A DNA stretch of 64,000 bases from Rhizobiaceae bacterium. GTDB lineage: Bacteria; Pseudomonadota; Alphaproteobacteria; Rhizobiales; Rhizobiaceae. Shown here piece after piece: positions 52,402 to 61,912 of this stretch; positions within the stretch are counted from its first letter, which is position 1, and every line of letters starts with the position of its first letter. Both the position numbers and the translations under genes were made by a program. The stretch covers positions 124,001 through 188,000 of the forward strand of contig JAEPQK010000002.1 of assembly GCA_017640615.1 (NCBI GenBank), read 5' to 3'. The notes beneath the pieces were generated by a model that saw only the letters and a list, made by a program, of their open reading frames with translations, was not told where the DNA came from and did not search any database.

Positions 52402-54136
52402 CTGGCTCTGGCGCGAGCTCTGGTCGCGCAAGGGGCTTTTCGGCGCAGCGCTGTTTTGCACCGGCGCCTCAGCTGGCGCATTTGTGCTCATGCCGGTGTG
52501 GGCGCAGCGTCTTGTCGGGGACGTTTTCCAGAACTCCGATGCCCTTGGCCTCGGCCTGTATCTGGCGCTCGGCCTGCTCATCTTCATGGCCGGCTCGCTG
52601 CTGACCTTCGGCCGCATCTATCTGATGACCCGGCTGTCGCATCTGATCACCATGCAGATGCGCAAGAAGCTCTTCCACCACATCATGCGGGCATCGCCCC
52701 GCAGCCTGACCCGGATGAGCGGTGGCGAGTTGGTGTCGAGCTTCTCCAACGATCTGCAGACCTTCCAGGAAGCGCTGACCCGCGTCGTTGCGGTCTTTGC
52801 ACCATCCGTCATCCTGATCGTCGTCTTCGGCGCAGCGATGGCATGGTACAGCTGGGTGCTGTTCATCTGTGTCATCGTGCTGATCAGTCCGCTGGCTTTC
52901 GTGACGTCCTATTTCGGTCAGCGGCTGCATGGCGCATCCCACAGCACGCAGGAGCAGCTTGCTGGCCTCGTCGGTCGTTTCGAGGAGATGCTCGACGGCA
53001 CGAAGGAGATCAAATCCTTCGGACGAGAGAACCACATTCTTCAGATGTTTGACGGGCTGAACCAGCAGACCCTGGAAGCCCAGTTGCGGCGCGAGCGCAT
53101 CGATTCTTTCCATCCGTTCGCGGTGGCGTTGGTTGCGGCTGCCGGCATCGCCGCGATGGTGCTCCTGAGCGCGGTGCTGCTGGAGCGCGGTTTCATCTCA
53201 ATCGAAACGCTGACGGCGTTTCTCGTCTGCGTCGGTCTCGCCTATTCGCCGCTGCAGGAGGCCGCGCATTCCGTCGGCCGTCTGATCCAGTTTGCCGCGC
53301 TCATGGACCGCTTCGAGCGGCTGCTGGCGTTGCCTCTGGAAACCGGTGGCCACAAGCAACTCGCCAGTGATGACGTCAGCGGTGCGATCAGCTTCGACAA
53401 GGTGGGCTTCACCTATGGGCCGGACAGCTTCCAGCTTACGGATTTCAGCCTCGACATTCCTTCCGGTCAGCGCATTGCGCTTGTCGGGCCGAGCGGCGGC
53501 GGCAAGTCGACCATTCTCGATCTCGTACCGCGCTTCCTCACGCCTGATAGTGGCATGGTCAAAATCGACGGCGTGGATATGGCGTCTTACCGCCTGAACG
53601 ATCTTCGCAAGGCGATCGGCATAGTCTTTCAGCAGCCGGTATTGTTCGAAGGCACTTTGCTTGAGAATCTGCGTTTCGGCGCTCCCGAAGCAACACTCGA
53701 TGAGGTGAAGGCGGCCGCGCGCGCCGCTCATGTCGATGAGTTCGCGAAACGTATGCCCGGCCAGTACGAAGCGCGCGTCGACGCACATGGTTCCAACCTT
53801 TCGGTAGGCCAGCGCCAGCGCATCGCAATTGCGCGTGTCTTCCTCAAGAACCCGCCAATCCTGCTTCTGGACGAGCCGACATCGGCGCTCGACGCGGAAT
53901 CGGAGCGGCTGGTCCACGATGCGCTCGACCGTGCTTCGGCAGGGCGTACGACACTCATCGTGGCGCACCGGTTTGCGACGGTGAAGTCCGCGCACCGCAT
54001 CGTGGTCATCCGCGACGGCGAGATCGTGGAAGACGGCACGCATGACGAACTCTTTGACAAGGGCGGCCTCTATAGAAAGCTCAGTGAGCAGCAGTTCTTC
54101 GGACAGGTGGAAGAATGGGCGTTGAAGCCAGCCTGA
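52379..54136 (+). CDS. MsbA-like ABC exporter (permease fused to ATPase)
   Basis: A 585-residue half-transporter. Six membrane helices span about residues 20-310; the nucleotide-binding domain has Walker A GPSGGGKST (370-378), Q-loop VFQQP, signature LSVGQ (474-478), Walker B ILLLDEP and an H-loop AHR. It resembles MsbA and other lipid flippases. It overlaps the LpxB-like gene by 23 bases and the next GT2 by 22. It should flip the glycolipid made by the operon across the inner membrane; cargo is inferred. Confidence 0.92.
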   Translation: MKSRRHISWLWRELWSRKGLFGAALFCTGASAGAFVLMPVWAQRLVGDVFQNSDALGLGLYLALGLLIFMAGSLLTFGRIYLMTRLSHLITMQMRKKLFHHIMRASPRSLTRMSGGELVSSFSNDLQTFQEALTRVVAVFAPSVILIVVFGAAMAWYSWVLFICVIVLISPLAFVTSYFGQRLHGASHSTQEQLAGLVGRFEEMLDGTKEIKSFGRENHILQMFDGLNQQTLEAQLRRERIDSFHPFAVALVAAAGIAAMVLLSAVLLERGFISIETLTAFLVCVGLAYSPLQEAAHSVGRLIQFAALMDRFERLLALPLETGGHKQLASDDVSGAISFDKVGFTYGPDSFQLTDFSLDIPSGQRIALVGPSGGGKSTILDLVPRFLTPDSGMVKIDGVDMASYRLNDLRKAIGIVFQQPVLFEGTLLENLRFGAPEATLDEVKAAARAAHVDEFAKRMPGQYEARVDAHGSNLSVGQRQRIAIARVFLKNPPILLLDEPTSALDAESERLVHDALDRASAGRTTLIVAHRFATVKSAHRIVVIRDGEIVEDGTHDELFDKGGLYRKLSEQQFFGQVEEWALKPA

Positions 54137-55062
54137 TTGTTCCCACCCGTAACCGGGCCGACATTCTGCGGCTCAGCCTGCCGCGCTTCCAGGATCAGAC
54201 GGTGGCGCGCGAGCGCTATGAGATTGTGATTGTCGACGATGCCTCTGACGACGACACGCCGGCCGCAGTGGAGGAAAACGCTGCGCCCAACATCGTTTAT
54301 CGGCGCCACGAAACGCAGAAGGCAGCCGCCTACGCCCGCAACCGTGCCATTGAGGCTGCCAGCGGCAAGCTGCTGCTTTTCGTCGATGACGACGCGCTGG
54401 TGCGCCCGGATTTCATTGAGCAGCACCTGATTAGTCATCAGCAGGCAACGGGCTTAGTCGTCAGCGGGCCAATAGTGGAATGCTCGAAGCCGCCTGCGGA
54501 GCGCAATCCGCCGGCAGGCTGGATGCTCGGTCGGCATTCCAATCCTTTCGCAACCGGCAACGCATCGATCGCCCGCGAGACGATTTTGCGCGCGGGTATG
54601 TTCGATGAAGATTTCGGCACCTACGGTTGGGAAGATTCTGAGATGTACCGGCGGCTTGTGAAAACCGGGGTGAAGCGGCACTACAACTGGCGGGCCCCTA
54701 TCTACCACTACAAACCGGAGACGGTGCGCCGCAGCTTTTTCGACCGCATCAGGCTTGAGCAGAAGCGCGGCGCGATGGGCGCGATCTACTACGCCAAGCA
54801 TCCGATATTCGGCGTCGCCTTCGAAACCAAGCAGCTAGGTCTTTTTCGCTGGCTCGATAGGGTGGTGGATGGAGCAATCGGGCTGTCCGACCGGCTGGAA
54901 AAGGCCATCGAGAGTGGCGAGGAGCCGCGCTGGGCATTCATGCGCTTGTTGCTTGTGCTCCACACCGAAATCGATGTCGGTCGCCGCACCTGGGAACAGC
55001 TTGGCCCCGAAAAGCGCAAAGCAATGGAATCCGAGACGATCGCACGCGTAAGGCCGGCGTAG
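54115..55062 (+). CDS. Glycosyltransferase family 2
   Basis: A 315-residue GT2 with SLIVPTRNRADILRLSLPRF, IVDDASDDDTPA and LLFVDDDALVRPDFI (DxD). FDEDFGTYGWEDSEMYRRL contains the WEDxE acceptor/general-base motif. No clear membrane segments. It is the last gene of the operon and converges on an SDR gene six bases away. It may act on the cytosolic face before export. Confidence 0.9.
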   Translation: MGVEASLIVPTRNRADILRLSLPRFQDQTVARERYEIVIVDDASDDDTPAAVEENAAPNIVYRRHETQKAAAYARNRAIEAASGKLLLFVDDDALVRPDFIEQHLISHQQATGLVVSGPIVECSKPPAERNPPAGWMLGRHSNPFATGNASIARETILRAGMFDEDFGTYGWEDSEMYRRLVKTGVKRHYNWRAPIYHYKPETVRRSFFDRIRLEQKRGAMGAIYYAKHPIFGVAFETKQLGLFRWLDRVVDGAIGLSDRLEKAIESGEEPRWAFMRLLLVLHTEIDVGRRTWEQLGPEKRKAMESETIARVRPA

Positions 55063-55068
55063 TCAGTT

Positions 55069-56040
55069 TCAGCGTTTGCCGCTGATCCCGACGCTCGCCA
55101 GTGCCGACGGCAAGTCGCTGCAATAGGCTTCTTCGCCCAGTACGGCAGGGTTCACCGGGTGATGGAACGACAGGTCGCGATGCTCCATGCAATAGCGGTC
55201 CCACGCTTCCATCTGAATACGGAACAGCTTGATGAAGACGCGCGCGTAGGAATCGCGAAGCTTGAGGCTCAGCGGGTTCCAGATGCCGCGATATTTCACG
55301 AAGTCGCCAACGAATTGATCGACCGTAGTTGCCGTATTGCCGAGCACAATGCGCGATGGCTTTCCGCCCGGAATGTCCTTCGCATCCACCAGAATGCGCA
55401 TGGTGCGAGCGATGTCGCGTGTGTGGATGTAGTGAAATTTGCCGTCGGCGCGGAAGAAGCTGGCGGCCCAGGCCCAGGGCGCGGCTTCTTTCAGAAGATT
55501 CGCGAAGTGAGACATTGGCTTGCCTTCTTCGCCGCCGACGACCAGCGTCGGGAATATGCCGACACGCTCTATGTCGACGTCGAGGGCTTCCATCGCAACG
55601 ACCTGATCGTACTTGGAGCGGATATACTCCGTTCCGAGGTCGTGAGCTGCCTGTAACATGCTGCCGTCGTGATCGAGCACGCTGGCCGAGCTGAAGTAGA
55701 AAACGCGGCTTGCGCCATTCTCGGCAAGATGCCGTGTAAGGGCGACCTTGGTGTCTACGTTGACGATCGGCGCGTCCGGCCCGCCCCAGCAGGCCGCTGC
55801 GAGAATGGCGGTGTCGATGTGCCCGAGCTTGTCGACATAGGCGTCGGTGTCTTTGACATCCGCCTCTATCACCGTGACTCGTTCCATGAGGTTCGGCGCA
55901 AGTTGGAGCTTGGCCGGGTTGCGCAGCACCAGAACGAGTTCGTGTTGCGTCTCGCGTGCCAACTCTTCGACGAGGTAGTGGCCCACGCAACCCGAACCGC
56001 CAGTGATCAGAATGCGCTTGGTCTTTTTTGCTCTCGGCAT
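55069..56040 (-). CDS. NAD-dependent epimerase/dehydratase (extended SDR)
   Basis: A 323-residue SDR. ILITGGSGCVGHYLVEEL binds the cofactor; a YFSSASVLD segment gives the catalytic Ser, and the Tyr-x3-Lys is in YIRSKYDQVV (Y about 139, with K 143). FHYIHTRDIARTM is common in extended SDRs. Probably interconverts sugar epimers or reduces a 4-keto sugar. Converges with the GT2 gene; may supply sugars to the glycolipid operon although on the other strand. Confidence 0.85.
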   Translation of the reverse strand: MPRAKKTKRILITGGSGCVGHYLVEELARETQHELVLVLRNPAKLQLAPNLMERVTVIEADVKDTDAYVDKLGHIDTAILAAACWGGPDAPIVNVDTKVALTRHLAENGASRVFYFSSASVLDHDGSMLQAAHDLGTEYIRSKYDQVVAMEALDVDIERVGIFPTLVVGGEEGKPMSHFANLLKEAAPWAWAASFFRADGKFHYIHTRDIARTMRILVDAKDIPGGKPSRIVLGNTATTVDQFVGDFVKYRGIWNPLSLKLRDSYARVFIKLFRIQMEAWDRYCMEHRDLSFHHPVNPAVLGEEAYCSDLPSALASVGISGKR

Positions 56041-56152
56041 GGCTCAATTCAAATGAAAGCAGCCGCGCTCTCGGGGTAGGCGACCGTCAAACGATGGAAG
56101 GCGCTGCCTTAGAGCAGCAGCGCTTCGCTGTCCATGCCAGGGATGTTGGTTG

Positions 56153-56512
56153 TCAGGCCGCCGGCCGGAGATGGGTGAGTACCGCTGCGTATGCCGGAAC
56201 GATCCGCGCCAGCGGCTCCTGTGAGCTTTCTACGGTTTCCACGCTGGCCGACCCGTCGCTGACCGTGAGCGTGACGATGTTCATCGACCGCTCTTCGCCT
56301 GAGCCGAGCATCACCGCGCCGACCCATCGGTCATCGTCATCTGCTTCGGGCTGAAGCTGAAACAGGAGAAACCCGTCAATTTCTGCAAGGGCGGATTCCA
56401 GAGCTGCTTCGCAGCCATCCTTGAATGGCGCTGCCGTCATCAGCGCGGATTGGAGCTTTGCCGCCGGGGACGTTGCCGGGCCGGATATGGTTACAGGGTC
56501 AGCCGCGTTCAT
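56153..56512 (-). CDS. Hypothetical protein
   Basis: A 119-residue acidic protein that I do not recognise. It has FLLFQLQPEADDDDRWVGAV and repeated Ala-rich segments; no signal peptide and no membrane helix. It lies between the SDR gene and the divergently transcribed acyl-CoA ligase, with over 100 bases on each side. Codon use looks like real coding sequence, but the call is uncertain. Confidence 0.55.
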   Translation of the reverse strand: MNAADPVTISGPATSPAAKLQSALMTAAPFKDGCEAALESALAEIDGFLLFQLQPEADDDDRWVGAVMLGSGEERSMNIVTLTVSDGSASVETVESSQEPLARIVPAYAAVLTHLRPAA

Positions 56513-56669
56513 GCGAACCTCCTACACAACAAGCCTCCCCACCAACATGTTCGCGGCCATCGATGTTGGAAATGTGGCGCGGCCAGAATTGTCAAATACG
56601 CCATACAGATAATGGACAAAGCGCGCCAAGCCTGCACAATCCGACCTGCGCATTTTGGGAGGAAGACGC

Positions 56670-58298
56670 ATGCTCGGACTGATGCTGCAATGGCCGCTTC
56701 TGTGCCACAAGATACTCGACTACGCTGCAATCCAGCATCGCGGTCGCGAGGTCGTTACGCGCACAATCGAGGGGCCTATCACCCGGACGACCTATGGCGA
56801 GATCAGGGCCCGCTCTCTCAAAGTTGCGCAGAAGCTAGCGCGTGACGGCTTTGCCGAAGGCGACAGGATCGCGACGCTTGCCTGGAACACCGCCCGCCAC
56901 ATCGAAGCCTGGTACGGCACGATGGGCATTGGTGCTGTCTACCACACGCTGAACCCGCGGCTTTTCCCGGACCAGATTGCCTGGATCATGAACCACGCCG
57001 AAGACAAGGCGCTGTTCGTCGATCTGACGTTTATGCCGATCGTAGAAAAAATCGCCGGTCAGGTTTCGACCCTGAAGAAAATCATCGTGCTCACTGATGG
57101 CGCGCACATGCCGGAAACCAAGCTCGACAATGTCGTCGCTTTCGAGGACTGGCTGGCCGATGCCGATGGCGACTTCAGGTGGAAGGAGCTGGACGAGAAT
57201 GCCGCCTGCGGCATGTGTTACACCTCCGGTACAACAGGCGATCCCAAGGGCGTGCTTTATTCGCACCGCTCTAACGTGCTGCATGCGCTGATCGCCGTGC
57301 AGCCCGACGCAATGGGTATCTCGTCGCGCGATACGATCTTGCCGGTCGTCCCGATGTTCCACGCAAATGCCTGGGGCCTTGCCCACAGCGCACCGATGAT
57401 CGGAGCCAAACTCGTCATGCCGGGCGGGCGGATGGACGGCGAGGCGATCTACGAGTTGCTCGACACCGAAAAAGTCAGCTTCACCGCCGCCGTTCCGACG
57501 GTCTGGCTCATGCTGCTCCAATATCTGGAAGAGACCGGCAAGAAGTTGCCGCATCTGAACAAGGTCGTCATTGGCGGCTCGGCCTGCCCGCGCGCGATGA
57601 CAGAAAAGTTCCAGCGCAACTACGATGTCGAGGTCATCCACGCCTGGGGTATGACGGAAATGTCGCCGCTGGGCTCGCTGGGCTCAATGAAGCCCGAATA
57701 TGCGGGCCTTGAAGGCGATTCCAGACTGGACATCCAGGAAAAGCAGGGCTTTGCGCCATTCGGCGTCGAAATGAAGATCACCGACGACGAAAACAACGAT
57801 CTGCCCTGGGATGGCGAGACATTCGGTCGGTTGAAGGTGCGTGGCCCGGCAATCGCCTCGGCCTATTATGGTGGTGCGGGCGCCGAACAGTTCGACGCCG
57901 AAAACTGGTTCGACACGGGCGATGTCGCCCATATCGACCCTCACGGCTACATGGAGATCACGGACCGCGCCAAGGACGTCATCAAATCCGGTGGCGAGTG
58001 GATTTCGACGATCACGCTTGAGAATCTCGCCGTCGGGCACCCTGATGTTGCCGAAGCGGCCGCGATCGGCATCGCACACCCGAAATGGGATGAGCGTCCG
58101 CTGCTTGTTATCGTTGCAAAAGCCGGCAAGTCTCCTACGAAGGACGACCTGCTGGGCTACCTGACCGACAAGGTCGCCAAATGGTGGCTGCCGGACGATG
58201 TGGTCTTCGTCGACGAAATCCCGCATACGGCCACCGGCAAGATCCAGAAGACGACCTTGCGCGACCAGTTCAAGGATTATTCGCTGCCGACCGCATAG
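56670..58298 (+). CDS. Fatty-acyl-CoA ligase (AMP-forming, DmdB/long-chain type)
   Basis: A 542-residue ANL-superfamily enzyme. [12 protein letters not shown] at about 184 is the AMP-binding P-loop; [10 protein letters not shown] is the ATP-adenine motif; [19 protein letters not shown] and [10 protein letters not shown] close the C-terminal domain with the catalytic Lys. The N-terminus [20 protein letters not shown] is typical of the DmdB/medium-to-long-chain subgroup. It activates a carboxylic acid to its CoA thioester. ATG 56670 follows GGGAGGAAGACGC, a strong ribosome-binding site. Possible link to the glycolipid operon is speculative. Confidence 0.92.
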   Translation: MLGLMLQWPLLCHKILDYAAIQHRGREVVTRTIEGPITRTTYGEIRARSLKVAQKLARDGFAEGDRIATLAWNTARHIEAWYGTMGIGAVYHTLNPRLFPDQIAWIMNHAEDKALFVDLTFMPIVEKIAGQVSTLKKIIVLTDGAHMPETKLDNVVAFEDWLADADGDFRWKELDENAACGMCYTSGTTGDPKGVLYSHRSNVLHALIAVQPDAMGISSRDTILPVVPMFHANAWGLAHSAPMIGAKLVMPGGRMDGEAIYELLDTEKVSFTAAVPTVWLMLLQYLEETGKKLPHLNKVVIGGSACPRAMTEKFQRNYDVEVIHAWGMTEMSPLGSLGSMKPEYAGLEGDSRLDIQEKQGFAPFGVEMKITDDENNDLPWDGETFGRLKVRGPAIASAYYGGAGAEQFDAENWFDTGDVAHIDPHGYMEITDRAKDVIKSGGEWISTITLENLAVGHPDVAEAAAIGIAHPKWDERPLLVIVAKAGKSPTKDDLLGYLTDKVAKWWLPDDVVFVDEIPHTATGKIQKTTLRDQFKDYSLPTA

Positions 58299-58359
58299 GG
58301 TGCCGCGCGCAGGGCTTTGACCCAGGGGCAACCAGCCGCTAATTGAGCGCTGTTCTGGG

Positions 58360-59172
58360 GTGAATGCGGCGCGTATGGCAGTACTTCTGGAAAGGCGGGT
58401 TTCGACCGTGGCCAAATGGTCGCGGCGCACGGCGATGTTCTCCGCCGTGCTCCTCATCACGTCGATCCTTGGCCACCGCTTTGGCTTGGTCGAGACGATA
58501 TCGCTGTTCTGGCTGGCCGGCATCGTGGCAGCTCTTGCGCTGCTCGCGATTTTGCTGGCGGCACTTGGCTATTTCCAACTCTGGGAATTCGGCGACCGAG
58601 GCGGGCGCAACTCGACCAAAGGTCTGCTGATCGCGCTCGTCGTGCTTCTGCCGTTCGGTTGGGGCACTGCGCGCCTGCTCACCTTGCCGCGCATCACCGA
58701 CGTATCGACCGACCTTTCAAACCCGCCGACATTCCACCACGCGGCCAACCGGCGCGATGCGCGGATGAACGCACTGGGTGCGTTTGATCGTGGGAACGGC
58801 TCCGCGCAGCAGGACGCTTATCCCCAGGCGACAGGCCGGCGCTATCCACTCAGCCTCGACCTTGCCCTCGAAATAGCAACCGCCGCGCTCAGCGACCTTG
58901 GCTGGTCGCCTCTCGGAAGGGCCCGCCTGGGCGGTTTTGGCGGAACGGTCACGCTTGAGGTTGCCGCGCCTTCGCCTTGGGTCGGGGTGGTGTCGGATGT
59001 CGCGATCAGGCTGATGGATGAGGGCGACGCAATCTTTGTCGATCTCCGTTCCGCGTCGCGATACGGCGTTCACGACCTCGGCGGCAACGCTGCGGCGATC
59101 GCGCGCTTTTATGCGGCGATGGAAGCCGAAATCATGGATCGAAATGCGCTGTTCCAGACACCGGCCGAATAG
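58360..59172 (+). CDS. DUF1499-domain membrane protein
   Basis: A 270-residue protein. Three hydrophobic helices occupy the first ~110 residues. The C-terminal domain has DVSTDLSNPPTFHHA, AYPQ, and RSASRYGVHDLGGNAAAI, which match DUF1499. The function of that family is unknown. GTG 58360 gives the long form; ATG 58375 would remove five residues. It follows the acyl-CoA ligase by 61 bases. Confidence 0.83.
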   Translation: MNAARMAVLLERRVSTVAKWSRRTAMFSAVLLITSILGHRFGLVETISLFWLAGIVAALALLAILLAALGYFQLWEFGDRGGRNSTKGLLIALVVLLPFGWGTARLLTLPRITDVSTDLSNPPTFHHAANRRDARMNALGAFDRGNGSAQQDAYPQATGRRYPLSLDLALEIATAALSDLGWSPLGRARLGGFGGTVTLEVAAPSPWVGVVSDVAIRLMDEGDAIFVDLRSASRYGVHDLGGNAAAIARFYAAMEAEIMDRNALFQTPAE

Positions 59173-59178
59173 CGCACC

Positions 59179-60084
59179 TCATGCTGCGCGATAGTCGCTG
59201 TCGATAGCAACGTCGTTTTCGGTTGCGACAAGGCCGCGAGCGACGAGGTCTTCCACATGCGCCAGCACCGAAAGGGCAGCGGCACCGTGCAGGCGCGGGT
59301 CGGTATCCTTGTAGACTGAGCGCACAATGTCCGGGATCGTCCGATCGCCGACCTTGATGCGATCGAGGATCGCCGCTTCACGCCCAAGACGGTGTTCGCG
59401 CAGCCCTTCTAGAAAGGGCGCCGGGTTTTCGAGTACTGCGCCGTGACCGGGCAGGTAGAATGTGTCATCCCGCGTCAGCAGACGATCCAGAGATTTCATA
59501 TAGTCGCGCATGGAGCCATCGGGCGGCGCGACGATCGAGGTAGACCATGCCATCACATGGTCTCCGGAGAACACGATTCCGGTTCCTTCGAGCGCAAAGG
59601 CGGCATGATTGGCGGCGTGCCCTGGTGTGTGAAGGGCACGCATCGACCAGCCGTCGCCCGCAACCACCTCGTCATCTGCAATAACAGTGTCGGGCGCAAA
59701 GTCGGTGTCGGCCGAATCGTCCAGCGGGTTGATCTCGCCGATCCGCAGTGGACGCGCGGCGCGATGCGGACCTTCCGCAACGACAATCGCCCCGGTCAGC
59801 TCCTTGAGCTTCGGTGTCAGCGGCGAGTGGTCGCGATGCGTGTGGGTGACGAAGATATGGCTGACCCTCCGCCCACCGATAGCTTTGATGATCGCGTTGA
59901 GATGCGCCTCGTCCTCTGGACCCGGATCGATGACCGCTAGTGTTTCCCGGCCAACGAGGTAGCTGTTGGTACCGTAGAAGGTGAACGGTCCGGGATTGTT
60001 CACGGTGATGCGCAGGACGTCCTGCGCGACCGGAACCGCCTCGCCATAGGCCGGCTTGAACGCCGTGTCGAAAGTGAGCGGCAT
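59179..60084 (-). CDS. MBL-fold metallo-hydrolase (LACTB2-like)
   Basis: A 301-residue metallo-beta-lactamase-fold hydrolase. VTHTHRDHSP (HTHRDH at 81-86) binds zinc; LHTPGHAANHAAF and FSGDHVMAW provide further metal ligands, and FYLPGHGAVLENP closes the fold. The C-terminal winged-helix-like region (RIKVGDRTIPDIVR...) is typical of the LACTB2/GloB-like subgroup. It may hydrolyse a thioester, ester or RNA. Converges with the DUF1499 gene. Confidence 0.9.
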   Translation of the reverse strand: MPLTFDTAFKPAYGEAVPVAQDVLRITVNNPGPFTFYGTNSYLVGRETLAVIDPGPEDEAHLNAIIKAIGGRRVSHIFVTHTHRDHSPLTPKLKELTGAIVVAEGPHRAARPLRIGEINPLDDSADTDFAPDTVIADDEVVAGDGWSMRALHTPGHAANHAAFALEGTGIVFSGDHVMAWSTSIVAPPDGSMRDYMKSLDRLLTRDDTFYLPGHGAVLENPAPFLEGLREHRLGREAAILDRIKVGDRTIPDIVRSVYKDTDPRLHGAAALSVLAHVEDLVARGLVATENDVAIDSDYRAA

Positions 60085-60192
60085 CTCATGTCTTGTGCGG
60101 TTAGCGGGAATGCATGTTGCCGCTTAACACGGAAGCCAATATACGGAAACCACGTTCATTCCGGCATCGGAATATCACGCAAGGAGACTTTG

Positions 60193-60786
60193 ATGGCATC
60201 CGCAATTACCGCACGTCCTCTCATTTCGGTGGCGCTGCCCAACGACCGCACGGCGCGGCTGATTACCCAGATCGTGCTGGCGTTCGGCGGCACGCTTCTG
60301 CTCACGCTGTCAGCCAAGACCAAGGTCGTGCTTGGCCCCGTGGACATGTCGCTGCAGACGCTGGCGATCTTCCTCATTGCGGCGACGTTCGGCATGCGTC
60401 TCGGCGTGGCCACCCTGCTGCTCTACCTCGCCGAAGGTGCGATGGGCTGGCCGGTATTCCAGGGTACGCCCGAGAAAGGCGTCGGCATTGCCTATATGAT
60501 GGGGACGACGGGAGGCTATCTGGCCGGCTTCGTGGTTGCCGCCGCAATTGTGGGCTGGGCGGCCGACCGCGGCTGGGACCGCAGCATCTTCAAGTTCCTC
60601 GGCGCGCTTGTGGTCGCCGAGTTTGCGATCATGCTTCTTGGTTTCGCATGGCTTGCGACGATCATCGGCGCGGAGAAGTCGTGGCAGTTCGGCGTCCTGC
60701 CGTTCATCGTGCCGGACCTGATCAAGGTCGGCATCGCCGCGGCATTGATGCCCGCAATATGGTCTTTCTGGCGCAAGGCGGACTGA
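60193..60786 (+). CDS. bioY: Biotin transporter substrate-binding component BioY
   Basis: A 197-residue, six-helix S component. LGPVDMSLQTLAIFLIAATFGMRLG and GTPEKGVGIAYMMGTTGGYLAGF are BioY hallmarks. It binds biotin and works with an ECF module (BioMN) that is not in the window; solitary BioY can also work alone in some bacteria. ATG 60193 follows AAGGAGACTTTG, a strong ribosome-binding site. No BioR box (TTATAGATA-type) could be seen upstream. Confidence 0.93.
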   Translation: MASAITARPLISVALPNDRTARLITQIVLAFGGTLLLTLSAKTKVVLGPVDMSLQTLAIFLIAATFGMRLGVATLLLYLAEGAMGWPVFQGTPEKGVGIAYMMGTTGGYLAGFVVAAAIVGWAADRGWDRSIFKFLGALVVAEFAIMLLGFAWLATIIGAEKSWQFGVLPFIVPDLIKVGIAAALMPAIWSFWRKAD

Positions 60787-60806
60787 CCGGCCTTAGGCCA
60801 AAATTT

Positions 60807-60832
60807 CGGCTCCGGATGCGCATTCGGAGCCG
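60807..60832. repeat. 26-bp near-perfect inverted repeat after bioY
   Basis: CGGCTCCG (60807-60814) pairs with CGGAGCCG (60825-60832) around an ATGCGCAT core that is itself palindromic. It can form a strong hairpin 20 bases after the bioY stop. It has no T-run, so it may help stabilise the mRNA end or act with the terminator below. Confidence 0.5.
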
Positions 60833-60855
60833 CCGGGGAAACAAAATTCCCGCGT

Positions 60856-60898
60856 CGCGGCAGGAGCGGAAAACGCTACCCTGCCGCGAGCCGTTTTT
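60856..60898 (+). terminator. Rho-independent terminator after bioY
   Basis: CGCGGCAGG (60856-60864) pairs with CCTGCCGCG (60880-60888), with an inner AGCG/CGCT pair around GAAAA, then AGCCG and TTTTT at 60894-60898. It should end bioY transcription before cysD. Confidence 0.8.
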
Positions 60899-61006
60899 GG
60901 TGGGCCTCTTCTTGAGGCGCACCACACCCGTTGGTACCCACAATGCAACGATCGCTGAAGCGTCCTGCGTTGCAAACCGCTGGGCGGCCAACGGAATTTT
61001 CCATCG

Positions 61007-61912
61007 ATGCAGCCAAGGCTATCTCATCTGAACCGGCTTGAAGCCGAGTCGATCCACATCATGCGTGAGGTTGTGGCGAACTTCGCCAACCCGGTGATGC
61101 TTTATTCGGTCGGCAAAGATTCCTCGGTGCTCATGCATCTGGCGATGAAGGCGTTTTACCCGGCGCGGCCGCCTTTCCCTTTCCTTCATGTCGATACGAC
61201 CTGGAAGTTCCGCGAGATGATCGAGTTCCGCGACCGCATGGCGGCGGAAAAAGGCATCGACCTGATCGTGCATATCAACCAGGACGGCGTGCGCGATGGT
61301 GTCGGTCCGTTCACGCATGGCTCCAGCACGCATACCCACATCATGAAGACAGTTGCTTTGCGCCAGGCGCTGGAGAAAGGCAAATACGATGCCGCTTTCG
61401 GCGGCGCGCGGCGCGACGAGGAAAAGTCGCGCGCCAAGGAGCGCATCTTCTCCTTCCGCGACGCCAATCATGCCTGGGACCCGAAGAACCAGCGCCCCGA
61501 GATGTGGAAGATTTACAATACACGTGTCGCGCCGGGTGAATCGATCCGCGTCTTCCCGCTCTCCAACTGGACCGAGCTCGATGTGTGGCAATACATCCAG
61601 CAGGAAGAAATCCCGATCGTGCCGCTTTATTTCGCCGCACAGCGGCCGGTGGTCGAACGCGACGGCATGCTGATCATGGCCGACGACGACCGCATGAAGC
61701 TCCAGCCCGGTGAAGTGGTGCAGGAGAAGCTGGTGCGCTTCCGCACGCTTGGCTGCTACCCGCTGACGGGTGCGATCGAATCCAGCGCCGACACAATCCA
61801 AGAGATCGTCGATGAAATGCTGATTGCCCGCACATCGGAGCGGCAGGGGCGCCTAATCGACAGTGACGAATCCGGGTCGATGGAAAAGAAAAAGCGAGAG
61901 GGCTATTTCTGA
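61007..61912 (+). CDS. cysD: Sulfate adenylyltransferase subunit 2
   Basis: A 301-residue PAPS-reductase-like ATP sulfurylase catalytic subunit. SVGKDSS at 34-40 is the PP-loop; [28 protein letters not shown] and [10 protein letters not shown] are conserved CysD segments. With CysN it forms APS from ATP and sulfate, driven by GTP. Length is as expected. Its stop overlaps the cysNC ATG. APS made here feeds both cysteine synthesis and, through CysC, PAPS for sulfation. Confidence 0.96.
   Translation: MQPRLSHLNRLEAESIHIMREVVANFANPVMLYSVGKDSSVLMHLAMKAFYPARPPFPFLHVDTTWKFREMIEFRDRMAAEKGIDLIVHINQDGVRDGVGPFTHGSSTHTHIMKTVALRQALEKGKYDAAFGGARRDEEKSRAKERIFSFRDANHAWDPKNQRPEMWKIYNTRVAPGESIRVFPLSNWTELDVWQYIQQEEIPIVPLYFAAQRPVVERDGMLIMADDDRMKLQPGEVVQEKLVRFRTLGCYPLTGAIESSADTIQEIVDEMLIARTSERQGRLIDSDESGSMEKKKREGYF

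Noticed and set aside
60085..60192. BioR operator upstream of bioY
   Set aside because: No TTATAGATA-like site could be found by eye; only the ribosome-binding site is clear.
60899..61006. Riboswitch before cysD
   Set aside because: No SAM-II or other known motif could be recognised after the terminator hairpin.
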